A stretch of 64,000 bases of DNA from Diplodia intermedia (GCA_021495925.1 JAKEKT010000017.1:372001-436000); one strand, 5' to 3'; counted from the first letter of the stretch, positions 23,608 through 34,900 are shown. Program-made: numbers and translations. Notes: generated by a model from the sequence alone, not told the origin.

Positions 23608-24308
23608 TCACTGATCCGGCCCCGTATCCGCATTCTTCTCCCCCACATCCAGCGCCACCAGGAACCTACTCACGCAATTATACGCGCTCACCGTGGCCGT
23701 GATCTCAACGACCTCCCTCTCGCTAAACAGCGTCCTCAGCCTCGCAAACAAGTCATCTGGCACTCTCACATCCAGGGTCATTGCATCGGTGTAGTCGAGC
23801 ACCGCCAGATGTCTCTCGGCCAAATTTGAGGAGGGCTCGATCTCTTCATTAGTGGCAGTGCCGCCTGGTCGTTGCGCGTGCGACTTGGAACGCCGGCACG
23901 CAATGTACTGCATGTCGCGCTCATCGAGGTCGCCGGTGGCGCGCAAGAGCGGAGCGTGGTCCATCCACTCGTACCACGCGCAGTTAAGGACGGCGACGCG
24001 GCATATGGCGATTTCGCGGATGGTGGCCGAAAGGGAAGTGCGGGTGCGGATGGCGCCGAGGAAGGAGTTCCTTGGAGATTAATCGGTCAGTACAACAGCT
24101 AGGCGATAGGGCTCTTGCTCTGAAGGTCCAACACAGCGGTTTGATTGAAAAGAACTTACCAACCGTCTGCGACCGGGGGCGAGTGGAGCAACGCTAGATC
24201 CAGTTCTTGGAGACCACGTTCGCCTCGCCTTTCCTGAACGCGCCTGACGATTGCTTGGTCGGCTTCAGCTTGGAACTGCGGGGGGTCGGGCACGTAGGGA
24301 AGGCGCAT
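23608..24308 (-). CDS. Carboxymuconolactone decarboxylase/AhpD-like protein
   Basis: Exons 24308-24160 and 24070-23608 on the minus strand (89-nt intron), 203 residues. The all-helical CMD fold is recognised from ATIREIAICRVAVLNCAWYEWMDHAPLLRATG, reported here by its key residues: the helix Glu-Ile-Ala, then Tyr-Glu-Trp and the His two residues later. A second helical region (LFSEREVVEITATVSAYNCVSRF) follows. The CxxC redox pair of true AhpD is absent; a single Cys precedes the YEW motif. The enzyme type is therefore unknown; fungal relatives are annotated as carboxymuconolactone decarboxylase-like. It shares a 173-base divergent promoter with BMT6. Confidence 0.8.
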
Positions 24309-24481
24309 GATGGGCCAATGGCTTAGCCTGGGACCGAGATATTGTGTCCGTGGAGGTGTCACAGTGTTGGTGCAGACGTGGGGTAAGTGCCTAGTGGGGC
24401 AAGACGCACGGCCGACGCGAGAAGTCCCTGCCTCCATCGTCCGCACATCGCCGCCGTCGCCTCTCGACCCAACACTGCAAG

Positions 24482-25615
24482 ATGGCGCCTAGAAGTGCAG
24501 CTGCGAAGTTGGCAAAACGCAACAAGACCAAGAAGACGGCAAATCCGCCCAAGAGGAGCGATGCACCCCAGCGCCCCGGGGCGACAGAAGTCTCCGCGAA
24601 AATTCCGCTGGAGCTGCAGCAACTTCTGCTAAACGTCTTTCGGAATGCTTTCCCGAGCCGATTCGGCTCCGACCTAAAGCCCCTGCTCCAAGAGGTGAAG
24701 CAACACCTATACAACCGCGACTTCCTGACTGCTTTCGGAAAAGCCGAGTATCTTGAAGCGTACGCCGTCCGCTGGAGCCCAAGCCGCGCCCTCGGCTACC
24801 TGCAAATCTTCAATGATCTCGACCAGCATTTTCTCACCATTAAAGAGCCCGGGAGCGGAGATTCTGGGAACCCCTGGAGGGTCGTTTGCCTTGGTGGCGG
24901 TGCTGGCGCAGAGATCGTTGGTCTTGCCGGTTTACTGAGGCAGTTGGTCAGGAAGGAGACGCTATCTGAAAGCACCCAAGACGAGGGCCTGTCGCCAGAT
25001 GCTGCCATGCCAGCACCAACGCAACCGCTGTTTGAGATATCCGTCATCGATATCGCCAACTGGACACCCGTCGTAACCAATCTCCAGTCCGCCATCACCA
25101 CCGCCCCGACGTTGTCACAGTACGCATCCACTGCTGCTAAAGAGAACAACGTAGAGCTCTTATCGCCGCATCTCTTCACAACGGCATCTCTCCAGCAAGA
25201 TGTTCTCACGATGCCTGCGGAAGATCTCTCTGCCCAGTTGCACAATGCCGATCTTATCACTCTCATGTTCACCCTGAATGAGCTGTACAGCACCTCGCTG
25301 GCCAAAACGCAAGCCTTCCTCATGAGGCTTACGTCAATTCTACAGCAGGGGTCTTTGCTCCTTGTTGTGGATAGCCCGGGAAGTTACTCCACGGTCACGC
25401 TCAACGGAGCCGAAAAGCAGTATCCGATGCACTGGCTGCTCGATCATACCCTCTTATCAGTGCCGAAAGATGCAAGATCAAACAAAGAAGGGCCGAAATG
25501 GGAAAAGGTCCATTCGGACGAGTCTAGATGGTTCAGGCTTCCGGACGGGCTGAAGTATCCGATCGATTTGGAGAACATGCGATACCAGATCCACCTTTAC
25601 AGGAGATTACCATGA
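24482..25615 (+). CDS. BMT6: 25S rRNA (uridine(2843)-N3)-methyltransferase
   Basis: Single exon, 377 residues. The N-terminus is lysine-rich and probably nucleolar-targeting. The family's conserved block LKPLLQEVKQHLYNRDFLTAFG is reported by its VKxxLYxRDF core, followed by YAVRWSPSRALGY. The SAM-binding loop is at residues 134-144 (VVCLGGGAGAE). Later motifs are SVIDIANW, a motif-IV-like DLITLMFTLNELY, LLVVDSPGSYS and a C-terminal MRYQIHLYRR. Yeast Bmt6 makes m3U2843 in 25S rRNA, and assignment here rests on this motif order. The start at 24482 directly follows an ORF-free leader. Divergent from the CMD-like gene. Confidence 0.9.
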   Translation: MAPRSAAAKLAKRNKTKKTANPPKRSDAPQRPGATEVSAKIPLELQQLLLNVFRNAFPSRFGSDLKPLLQEVKQHLYNRDFLTAFGKAEYLEAYAVRWSPSRALGYLQIFNDLDQHFLTIKEPGSGDSGNPWRVVCLGGGAGAEIVGLAGLLRQLVRKETLSESTQDEGLSPDAAMPAPTQPLFEISVIDIANWTPVVTNLQSAITTAPTLSQYASTAAKENNVELLSPHLFTTASLQQDVLTMPAEDLSAQLHNADLITLMFTLNELYSTSLAKTQAFLMRLTSILQQGSLLLVVDSPGSYSTVTLNGAEKQYPMHWLLDHTLLSVPKDARSNKEGPKWEKVHSDESRWFRLPDGLKYPIDLENMRYQIHLYRRLP

Positions 25616-26095
25616 AATCATATCAATACTTAAGATGCTCAAAATCTCAAGTCTCGCCGCCGGGCGATCGATCGTGCGCTATCAACTGTGCAGAGCTATG
25701 TGGCGTAGCCCATTCAGTTCTTCGTGAAACGTACGAATTTCCGTTACACTATCCTGTCTCTTCCCTTCATCACCATCCCAAACTCAAACTACCAAGAGCT
25801 CTCTGCGGAAACGGAGACCAGCATCCTAGAAACGTGCTGCCTCTGCTGAGTACGTACAAGAACGCGGCGCAAACCGATTTCTTTCCCGCTTGCAATTACA
25901 CGTGTCCCCGCATACCCCGTTTGACTACTCGCCACGTCCAAAATAAATGTACCTTCAAGATCGCCCAAACTCCACGGGGACGGGCTCTTTGACCTAGCGG
26001 GCAAAGAGTTCAACGAATATTTGATACGCAACATCGGCCGCCACCCACGGAATCCAAGCGACCCGCCCCCCACGCCGTTCTACGGATTTGCATTC
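25616..26095. other. Intergenic, 480 bases
   Basis: Holds the 3' end of BMT6 and the probable leader of the next gene. No conserved frame; the frame of the next gene stays open to about 26021 but has no ATG there. Confidence 0.5.
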
Positions 26096-27820
26096 ATGCG
26101 CGCATGCGAGGAACGCGCCTCGGGCAACTCAAACGCTACGGACTTCAAAGTATTTACCCCTGCCATGCAACAGTCTTCAGGTCGAGAGAGTTCCGCCGCC
26201 GCCTCCTCCTCCAAACCGGAACTACCTCCTAATACGCCGCTTGGTCTCCCCTTCCACAATCAGTGCCGTGATGAGCTCACAGAATCTCCACCAATAGAGC
26301 CACGGAGCCGGACCCAAAAAAACTCGAAGCAGCATCACGAGGAATGGACCGAAAGAGAAAGAGAAAAACGGATAGAAGTTCCGGGTGCTGCGAGGACGTT
26401 GTCCGAGTGCACAGAATATGTATACTTCACGCAGCGCATCGGACTATCGTTCAAGCCTTGTGAGAGACTCAGACCGCGAACAGCCTGCGCATGTTGCCAG
26501 CAACTGTTTTGCCCCTCCAGCCGCACTCTTCGTTGCCTCAGCCCACGCAGCTTGAGGGAACCCCGGCGCGGAAAGCAAGATGGCAGTGAATCGCCGCCGC
26601 CGCCGCCGTCGCCACCACCAGATACTGGCACACTGCGCGGTGGCGGGCAGTTGCCGGGGAAGATCAAAAGGAGGGTCGCGGAGAATAGGGCAAGAGGGCG
26701 TATGAAGAAGCGAAATCCTCAAGCACCACCTTCTCCGGGGTTTCATCCCTTCAAACCGCTATCAACAGAATCAATCGAGGTCCTGCCGATTGATTCTCAT
26801 TGGCCGGCGCCTTCATGCGGCACCAACAGCGTCTCTCAAATCAGAGAAAGACAGGATGATCGTCTCAAGGGCGAAAGGCTCTTCAGCCCTCATTCACAGA
26901 CTGACGGCAGGTATACACCATCTTTCTCATCTTCTATGTTCGTGGAACCGCACGACCCTCCTTCCCCCGTGAAAGAAAACAACGAACCCTACCGGTCCCA
27001 CGCCTGCCCAGCTGCTGTGCCTATGCCGGGCTCGTACCCATCGTCTAACCCACATTCACCATCTTCAGTGTCGGCGCATACAGGCGATCACGATGTTCAT
27101 CTCACGCCATCGTCCGATGCGATGAAGGTACTGTTAGAAAGTGAGTTCTCAGAACCCAAGTCCATCACGCCGAAACTGCGTGGTGGGGGGGACAACAGGA
27201 AGCGTGCGCGAGTTCCGGCGAACTTGTGGTACCTCTCGTGCGGACCCGGTCCGCCACCAACCTACGAAAGATACAGGGACATGCGGAAAAGCTTGCGTAG
27301 GAAGGGCCAAGAACAAGCAAAAGAGGGGTACTGGAAAGACATCATACATTGGGGTTTGCCGCGTGGTAGAGAAGACGGTGATGGAGGACGGCCAGCGGAA
27401 CGATCTGCAGACAACGGTGATCCACAGCCTGGAAACGCATCAGCAGATCATCAACCAGCTCATCCTCCAGAGCAACCTCCAAACCAGGAACCTCCAAACC
27501 AGGAACCTCCAAACCAGGAACCTCCAAACCAGGAACCTCCACACCAGGAACCTCCGCCCAACCTCCCTGTAGACCATTACCCACCAAGCAACCATTCAAA
27601 CGGAGACGGAGACGGAGATGGAGACGGCATCGACCCACACCAAGAGGTTGCTCTCAGGGACCAGATCATGGATCTATACGCCGAGATGTTGCCGCCGTTC
27701 TTCGGTCACGTCGAGCGGGTAGCGCGGGAATTGCTCAACGACATAGCCGCCCAGCGGGTGGCGGAGGATCGGTACGATCGTCATGGGAGAAGAAGAGAAG
27801 AAGAGCGAAGAAGGTGGTGA
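26096..27820 (+). CDS. Disordered Pro-rich protein with two LRGGG motifs
   Basis: One long frame, 574 residues from ATG 26096 (a second in-frame ATG is at 26165). Almost the whole protein is predicted disordered: polyproline, poly-serine and basic stretches. Two LRGGG motifs occur, at residues 180-184 (26633) and 361-365 (27176), the second followed by PANLWYLSCG. I recall similar LRGG motifs in uncharacterised Dothideomycete proteins, but no function is known to me. Near the C-terminus are five tandem PPNQE-type repeats encoded by a 15-bp minisatellite and a GDGDGDGDG run. A final amphipathic helix (LRDQIMDLYAEMLPPFFGHVERVARELL) is represented by its LYAEMLPPFF core. Undetected introns are possible, and the start is uncertain. 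Confidence 0.55.
   Translation: MRACEERASGNSNATDFKVFTPAMQQSSGRESSAAASSSKPELPPNTPLGLPFHNQCRDELTESPPIEPRSRTQKNSKQHHEEWTEREREKRIEVPGAARTLSECTEYVYFTQRIGLSFKPCERLRPRTACACCQQLFCPSSRTLRCLSPRSLREPRRGKQDGSESPPPPPSPPPDTGTLRGGGQLPGKIKRRVAENRARGRMKKRNPQAPPSPGFHPFKPLSTESIEVLPIDSHWPAPSCGTNSVSQIRERQDDRLKGERLFSPHSQTDGRYTPSFSSSMFVEPHDPPSPVKENNEPYRSHACPAAVPMPGSYPSSNPHSPSSVSAHTGDHDVHLTPSSDAMKVLLESEFSEPKSITPKLRGGGDNRKRARVPANLWYLSCGPGPPPTYERYRDMRKSLRRKGQEQAKEGYWKDIIHWGLPRGREDGDGGRPAERSADNGDPQPGNASADHQPAHPPEQPPNQEPPNQEPPNQEPPNQEPPHQEPPPNLPVDHYPPSNHSNGDGDGDGDGIDPHQEVALRDQIMDLYAEMLPPFFGHVERVARELLNDIAAQRVAEDRYDRHGRRREEERRRW
27474..27555 (+). repeat. 15-bp minisatellite inside the LRGGG gene
   Basis: About five tandem copies of AACCTCCAAACCAGG-like units (the last slightly diverged), each coding for Pro-Pro-Asn-Gln-Glu or Pro-Pro-His-Gln-Glu. 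Unit length is divisible by three, so copy-number change keeps the frame. Confidence 0.9.
27601..27626 (+). repeat. GGAGAC hexanucleotide run
   Basis: Four near-identical GGAGAC/GGAGAT units coding for alternating Gly-Asp, just after the minisatellite. Confidence 0.8.
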
Positions 27821-28469
27821 ACGGTGAATATTCTGTAGCTTATGGCGAAGATGCGGCGGTATGGGATAGCGCAGAAGGAAGGAAAGAGTGGGGGCAAAAA
27901 AAAAAAAGAAGAAAAAGAAGAAGGGAGACTACCCGTTTCCTGTACACAGAGATAAAGGAAAGGGCAACTGAATCAAATATGAACGTTGACATCGCATGAA
28001 AGTTGTAGAGTATGTATATCTGCATTTTGATTGGAGGGAAATGACCAGTAAGGACCCGTCATTACATGTCTGATTAGCAATAGGTTCGGGAAAAGAAGCA
28101 CGGAAATGCATCTCTTCTGCCTGCAAGAGCACTTCATGAGGCTCTGGGCGAACATGCGAACCATTCGATGCCTTCAACTTTGCCTCGCAAGAGTGGGTCC
28201 AGGGGCTGTTGCCTAAGGCCTCGGATGTTTTCCATCTACGGTCACCGTCAGAGTGGCTCGGCAGGATAAGAAAAACTTTAATGTGGATGCCTTGCGGACG
28301 TTTTTAGAACGGATGCCGGGCATTTCTACTCACGAGTCAGGCGAAGGTGGGGGCAGTTTCCCGGTACACGGGCGGCAGTCTATTAATGGTTTGAACTTTT
28401 GGACAAGGTATCTCGAAACATGAAACACGTGCTTTTCTGGTTTGGATTTGGCTTGGTATTCTGCCATAT
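27821..28469. other. Convergent 3' intergenic region
   Basis: Contains an A-rich tract (about 27897-27920) and no supported gene. It lies between the stop codons of the LRGGG gene and RRB1. Confidence 0.5.
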
Positions 28470-30068
28470 CTAAACACTGATTGTCTTGAACACTCTGCGG
28501 CCGAACGTTAGCGGATTGCCAACCAAAGGCGATCGAAAAATAGAAGAAGACGTACCCAAATCCACTGCCACCAGTAGCCATGACGCATCCCGGGATCTGC
28601 GGGTGCCAGTGGCCCTCCTTCACCTGGTCCATATAGTGAACGAAGAGCAGTTGCGGTGGCACGTCCTGCACACCAGCCGTATCCTTGCTCTCCTCGTCAT
28701 CCAGCTCGACAGCCAAATCCCACAGCGTCAGCGTATTATCGCCAGAAGCAACCATAACGATACTGTCGTCGGTAGGATGCCACTCGACGCACGTAATCTG
28801 CTCTTTGTGGAAGTCGAACGAGGCAACGGGGCTTGGCTTGATAGGCGCACCGTTGTCGCTAGGCTTCCACTGCCTCAGATCCCACACGGCCCACTGACCA
28901 TCGTCAGCGCCAGACGCCAGAAGGTGCGCGGTCTGGTGCGACCACGAAAGGACGTTGACATCGGTCTTGCTGGCCTGCACGGTGATAACGGGCTTCCGAG
29001 ACTTGGAGCGAACATCCCAGATACGCACGGTGCCATCATTACCGGCAGACGCGAAAACGTTCTTCTCCGTTGGCGACCACTGCAGCTCCTCGACCGTCTC
29101 CTTGTGACCGGTGTAAGGTGTAGTGTCGGTAACAAAGCCACCGCCCTGTGTTCTGGTGGTGGCATAGATCTTGCCGGTAACGTCACCAGTCAGAACCTTG
29201 CCTTCAGGCACCAGCGGCGACCAGTCAACGGCATAGCCTTCGTTCTTGCCGTGAGCACGGATGGTGGACACGGGTTTCGACTGCTGCGGAGTCAATGTGG
29301 AGCCGGGAGTATCGAAGGCTGAGAGGTGCGGCGTGATGTCGTGGATCAGGACCTGGCCAGACTCGGTCATGGTCGCGGTCAGTGTGGTCGGCGCCTGAGC
29401 GGAGGTGACCTGTGGGGACTGGTGCGCGCGTATGCGGTTGGTCGTCGAGGTAAGCGGGATGGATTTTGTCTCGAGGATGGGGTCGGCGTTCTCGTCGTCG
29501 TCACTGTCGTCGTCCGACTCCTCCTGGCCGCGGTCCATGCGGCTCAGACTGCTCATCTTCATAACCAGCAGCTGGTTCTCCTTGTCGCGGCCGGATTCGG
29601 CCTGGGTGCCGGCGACGGCGTAGACGGTGGCAGGATAGGACCTGCGGTCGTCGCCCAACTGGTCGCGGATGATGTCCATTGACAAGCATGGCCATTGAGC
29701 CTCTAGGGAGTGGAGCATCTCGTAGGTGGAGAGATCTGGCGAGAGGGTCTCACCGGCGGAGAGCTTGTGACGGCCGGGAATGAAGGTGCCCTGGTCAACC
29801 TCCATTGCATCTATGCAAGCAGTCAGCACGACGCGGGCGCGACAGAGCAGAGAGAGGCTCACAGACCGTCGCGCTCTTCTGCCTCCCGTTCCTCATCGGG
29901 GCGGCCGTCTACACCGGCCTCAATGATCTCATCCTCGCTCTCAAACTCGTCCTCGTACTCGTCCTCGAAGTCGCCGGCCTCGTCGGGCAGGGCGGCGGGC
30001 ACGGGGCGCTCGCCCGACTTGAGGGCGTCGCGCTCGTCGTCTTGCGGGTCGGCCGGACGCTTGCTCAT
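28470..30068 (-). CDS. RRB1: Ribosome assembly WD40 protein Rrb1 (GRWD1)
   Basis: Exons 30068-29867, 29810-28556 and 28494-28470 on the minus strand, 493 residues. Rrb1 is the dedicated chaperone of ribosomal protein uL3 and works in the nucleus in early 60S assembly. An acidic N-terminus (FEDEYEDEFESEDE) precedes FIPGRHKLSAGETLSPD and the CAF1C-like helix YEMLHSLEAQWPCLSMDI. A second acidic linker and a beta-propeller follow: GYAVDWSPL, EELQWSPTEKNVFASAGNDG, VLSWSHQTAHLLASGADDG, ITCVEWHPTDDSIVMVAS and KEGHWHPQIPG. The last 25-nt exon restores the family C-terminus GVFKTISV; without this splice the frame would run into unrelated sequence. The first intron's donor (gtctgt) is weak. Confidence 0.95.
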
Positions 30069-30731
30069 GGCGGGAGAGGGGTGGTTTTGTGGTTTCTGTG
30101 CAGCAGGCGCTGGTCGTGTCGCAACTTTTTTTGGGCGTCGCGGCGGTTCAGCCGGCGTTCAGCCGGCGGGCTGCTGGAGCTGGGCGGTGGGCGGTCCTGA
30201 CAGCAGTGGCTCGTGTGGCTTGCCCTCTCGCTCTGCTTTCTTTCGCGTCGGTGGCTCGCTCTGCTTTCTTCCAAGCGCGCATCCCTACCGATCCGCCGCG
30301 CCTTGGTGCCCCAGTCACCCGCGCTCAGCTGCCTGTCACCGGCCCACAGCCAGTCACTCTGCAGCCTCACGCGCGACGCAGCACTCCGCGCGACTCCACT
30401 GCCTGCTCTCAGCGCTGCCCCATATAGCTCCCGCACCGCCAGCCCACGCGCGGTGTTGTGTAGTCCGGCTCCCAGGCTAGCCTCGCTCCGTAGACAGCAC
30501 CCAACCCTCAAGCCCAATCTGCAGTGCTGCTCGCTCAGCTCCCGCGCGCTATCCCCAACGGCGTCACTCGTCAACACTGCACCCCTCGCATCCCGCCCTC
30601 ATCTCCGCGCACCCTCCCCTCCGCCAAGCACTCTTGCCGGCTGCTGTGCTGGCGTTGAGTGCGCCTCGTTATACGCGACTCCTCCGCATTGCGCACCGGA
30701 CGGCCGAATCATCCAGGTGGCATCCCACAGC
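30069..30731. other. Divergent promoter of RRB1 and SPG1
   Basis: Pyrimidine-rich and GC-rich. The SPG1 frame stays open upstream to about 30213 without any in-frame ATG, so it is not evidence for a longer protein. Confidence 0.5.
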
Positions 30732-31970
30732 ATGGACTCCCCAGCAGACAACGCGCCGCCCGAGCCCGCTCTCGAGCCTCACGACCCGCCCGTCAATCTG
30801 CCGCTGCAGGACGAGCAGCCCGCCGACCCGGGAGACGAAAGTGTAGGTCCCGCCGTCACCGCCGCGCAACACCAGCTGCCCGATCTGTCCGCTGGGCTCA
30901 ACGGCGCCGCCTACAACCCACCCTCGCCCGAACACCCGCGTCCCTCGACCTCGTACTCTGACACCGGCTTTAATCGCCCGTACTCGTCCGACCACAACAG
31001 CGCGCCCCACGGCTACCACAACTTTTCCACGCCCTCGGACGCCGACACCCCGCCCCGCTACAACGGCTCGCGCCCCATATCGCGACCGGGGTCCGGCATG
31101 GCCTACCATCATTCCGACGGCGGCAGCCGTACCTACCAGGAGCAGAACCAGCGCGGCTCGCAGCAGGGCATGGGCGACAGGCAAAACACGAGCGTGGTCA
31201 TCAAGGTCGGCATGGTGGGCGACGCGCAGATCGGCAAGACGAGCTTGATGGTCAAGTACGTGGAGGGCAGCTGGGACGAGGACTACATTCAAACCTTGGG
31301 TATGCAGTCCTGGCCCTTGTCCTCGGTTCAAGAGCGGAGGAAAATCGAGGAGCTGGAAGAAGGCTGAAGTACTGACGAGCGGCGCAGGTGTGAACTTCAT
31401 GGAAAAGACCATCAGCATCCGCAACACCGAAATCACCTTCTCGATATGGGATCTGGGCGGCCAGCGCGAATTCGTCAACATGCTTCCGTTGGTCTGCAAC
31501 GACGCCGTGGCCATCCTTTTCATGTTCGACTTGACGCGGAAGAGCACCCTGAACTCTATCAAGGAGTGGTACAGGCAAGGCCGCGGATTCAACAAGACCG
31601 CCATCCCCTTCCTTGTGGGCACCAAGTACGACCACTTTGTCAATTTCCCACGCGAGGAGCAGGAGGAGATCTCCAATCAGGTGCGTTATGAGCCGGTGCC
31701 CCCTCCGCAGGAGCCGGCCAGCTAATGAACGCGCGTAACCAGGCGAAGCGCTTCGCGAAAGCAATGAAGGCCAGCTTGATCTTCAGCAGCACAAGTCACA
31801 GCATCAACGTGCAAAAGGTAAATGACTTCGCTTATCTTGCGGCAACCGGGTGGCTGATCGTCAAACAGATCTTCAAGATCGTCTTATCAAAAGCCTTCGA
31901 CCTGCGGTGCACAATTCCCGAAATCGAAAACGTCGGCGAGCCACTTCTTCTCTACCAGTCCGTCGGCTAG
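30732..31970 (+). CDS. SPG1: Septum-promoting small GTPase Spg1/Tem1
   Basis: Exons 30732-31299, 31388-31680, 31743-31817 and 31869-31970; 345 residues. It is a Ras-like GTPase of the septation initiation/mitotic exit network, acting at spindle pole bodies to trigger septum formation. The GTPase domain starts near residue 157: P-loop GDAQIGKT (163-170), DLGG (211-214), TKYD (268-271), ending in a domain with [13 protein letters not shown]. There is no C-terminal CAAX box, as in Spg1/Tem1. The first 155 residues are Pro/Ser/Tyr-rich and disordered; yeasts lack this extension. The start is the only in-frame ATG before the domain with proper coding afterwards. Confidence 0.95.
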
Positions 31971-34900
31971 GCGTTGCCAACTGCTCTCGCACCATTCTAT
32001 CGACCACCCCCTTTCCCGTTGCCAGTCCGCTTCGACATCATCAGTTCGGCCATCAGTCTCGAATTTCTTTAATTGCATGCAGCCCGGTGTGTTTGGTATC
32101 TATTTTAGTTTCCTTCCTCGTCTCATGGGGGCAACGTCGTGCATACGCGGTGCACCCTTTCCCCCGAAGCTGGAGTAAAACAGAAGAGATCTCTGGCGCA
32201 GGAGGGTGTTCATTGGCCCTGGCCTTCTTCTTTGTTTCGAGCGAACAGCAAGCGCAGCAATTTGACCACAAGCACCTGGGCATACAGTCGACTTCTCCGC
32301 AGGTCCCACCTTCGTTGGTTTACTTTGTTCTTCACATTGAGTTGGTTGGGCGGGCAGGGCAGGGATTTCACGGCGTTTTGAGCAAGAGGACGCGGATCAA
32401 CAGACGGACAAATCCTCGAATCACAGTCGAGTGTTTACTATGTACTTTGTACGAGGGCGGCATGTAATGGTAAACCATAAACAACAACGACGCTAGGCAC
32501 GCCAGGCAATCACAAACAAACAACAAACATTAGGAAAGACAACACAACATTGGCTCCATACGTGGCATGTGCGCCTTTAATTTCAAGTGCAGGCATCCGG
32601 CGGGAGTGCTTACATCGGAACTGGAAGTAGTGTGGACCTGCAGTAGCTGTCTTGGCCCATTGGTCGATGCCTGATACTACGTGGACAACCACTTCTCGCA
32701 TGCTTTTTGCCCATTTACCCCTGGCCCTCGGGTTTTGCAGCTCGAGCCGCCCGCCCACCCACCGTCGAACCACCGGCGGATGTTCGATGCAAACTCACGG
32801 ATCGCGCACGCGCCTTGACTCTCCATTCCCGAACTGACTCTGGCCGACCTACGTCACACCTGCCGCACCGAGTATCTTGATCCGCCGGCGATCTGCCTTG
32901 CTAACCACCTTTTTCGTGCGGCTTCTCCACCGCCATCATCCTTTTCCCCACATTGCCCTTTCCCATCGTCAATCGATGACAGGCAAGAAACGTAACGCAC
33001 ATCATCCGCCTGTTGGACTCACGCGCGCATCATCGTCGCCAGTCGCTTCACCGGTGAGAGCCGTTGGGCAGCATTGCCATCAGTGCGCTGCGCGTTACGC
33101 GCGCAGGTGGGCTGATGATGAGCGGCGTTGATCCGAAGGGAAAATAGCGACATCGCGATCGCGCGTTCGACCCTCTCCGTCCCGCGCTCCGTGTTGTTCT
33201 TCGTCCGTTCCACGCGTTCTAGACTACCCCGTGCACGCTACTGCTCGCCCCGCGAACGCATGTGGCGATCGTCACCGCAAACACATCGCTTGCACTGTTC
33301 CCTTTCCTTGCATTCATCCGATTGGCAGCCTTGTCAAATAGTCTTTCTCCTTGTCAATAATACGAGAGCCGCCATTACTGCTCGCCTTGCTCCGGTCGCT
33401 GGCTTGCGGCCCACACTCCCCTTGCGCCGTTTGTCAAGAATGTATGTGTATGGCAGCGAACGGGGAGAGAGCGCCTTTCATGCATGCATGTATGACTCGG
33501 CCCGATCCCGACCTTGATCCTGATGCTGATCCTGATCCTGATCGTGACCCTGGCCCTGACCTTTCCCGTCGTAGTGGCCTCCACGCGCTTAGGCACTTAG
33601 TCCAGGGGTTCGTCGGGTGCGGAAACGCGAGGCGCCGCTGTAACGTTTGATAAGTCAAGGCTGGGCTGAAAGTCTGCATGCCTGGGCCTTTCCCGTCCCG
33701 AAGCAAGTGCCTGTTCACCCGTTTCCCTGCAGTAGTCATGGGTAAGAGAAGCTGACAAGATGAAAGGTGCCGGAAGGCAAAGACGGTTTCTTGGATCCGG
33801 CATGGTGTGGGGGCCTAAGGGCCTTCCTTTACCGACGGCCTCAATCGAGTGTGAAGCGGCGTGCAAGCGTAGGCAGTCCGGCCTTTCAAGCGTCCTTTTG
33901 CCGATCAAGCATCGGGTCCCCGAGCTGCTTCTTATCGACGAAGATAGAGGGCGATCAAAACGAATCCCAGGGTTTCTTGTCACTAGACATGTTCATGTAC
34001 CAAGTCTAGTTCAAATATTGGCTTCACCTCTGGTGGTTTCGTTTTCCCCTCTCCTAAAAACAACAAATGGTTCTTCTGGCTGCATGCTTCACACCTGTAT
34101 AAATCACCGACCAGCGGCATATCAGGTGACAAGAAACAAAATAGATTCTCAACTATGAGATAATATCTGCATCAAATACGAATACAGCCAGCAGCCTTTC
34201 GTGGCTTAGCACGGATACGATAGTCCAGGCGTTGTGGAACTTCGAAGCTCCAAACTCACAGCAAGGCTCAAATTACTTGCACAGGGAAGTGTGTCGATGC
34301 ATTTTTGCGTTCAGCATATAGTTATTCTTCATTTACCCTTCCTCCGCTCCGGCACATAAGCCTGGAATAAAAAAAAAAAGAGAAGGGAAGATAAAAAGGT
34401 TAAAAGTTAAGAAATAGGAAAGTTGTCTGTCCGTATAGGTGTGTTGACTAATAAGTGTACCTATGCATTCCAGTTTTGTCGCCCGCGCAAAAGGGAATAT
34501 AACGTGATAAGAGCAAGGAAATCGACCAGCAAACGATCAGCCAAAGGGATCCAGTCAGGTCGCTAGAACGCGAGAAGGGAAGAACAAGGCACCGCCAAAC
34601 GGGAACGACAACATGACAGAAAGGGAAAGAGGGTTCGAAGGAGCGCAAAGTCCGGCTACGAGCTAAAGATCGGGAATGAACCAAGAAACCGCGTAATGCA
34701 TTCTGCTTCTTTCCTACGTCTTTTTTGTCGCCCGGACCGTCGAAACCATTGCCGAAATAATCAGCTTGCAGATCTAGTCTTGCAAACAAGAAGGGGAATA
34801 TAGCAACTGCGAAGAGGTAAGGAAGGGATGGCAGCGAAGAAGAAAAGGGGCCGAAAACGCAAAAAATCCTTTCTGTTGCCAGAGAAGCCTGCCTACATGT

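Noticed and set aside
27474..27555. Possible CRISPR-like array
   Set aside because: Units are contiguous with no unique spacers and encode an in-frame peptide repeat in a eukaryotic gene; it is a minisatellite.
30213..30731. In-frame upstream extension of the SPG1 reading frame
   Set aside because: No ATG anywhere in the extension and no conserved sequence; open only because of high GC and pyrimidine content.
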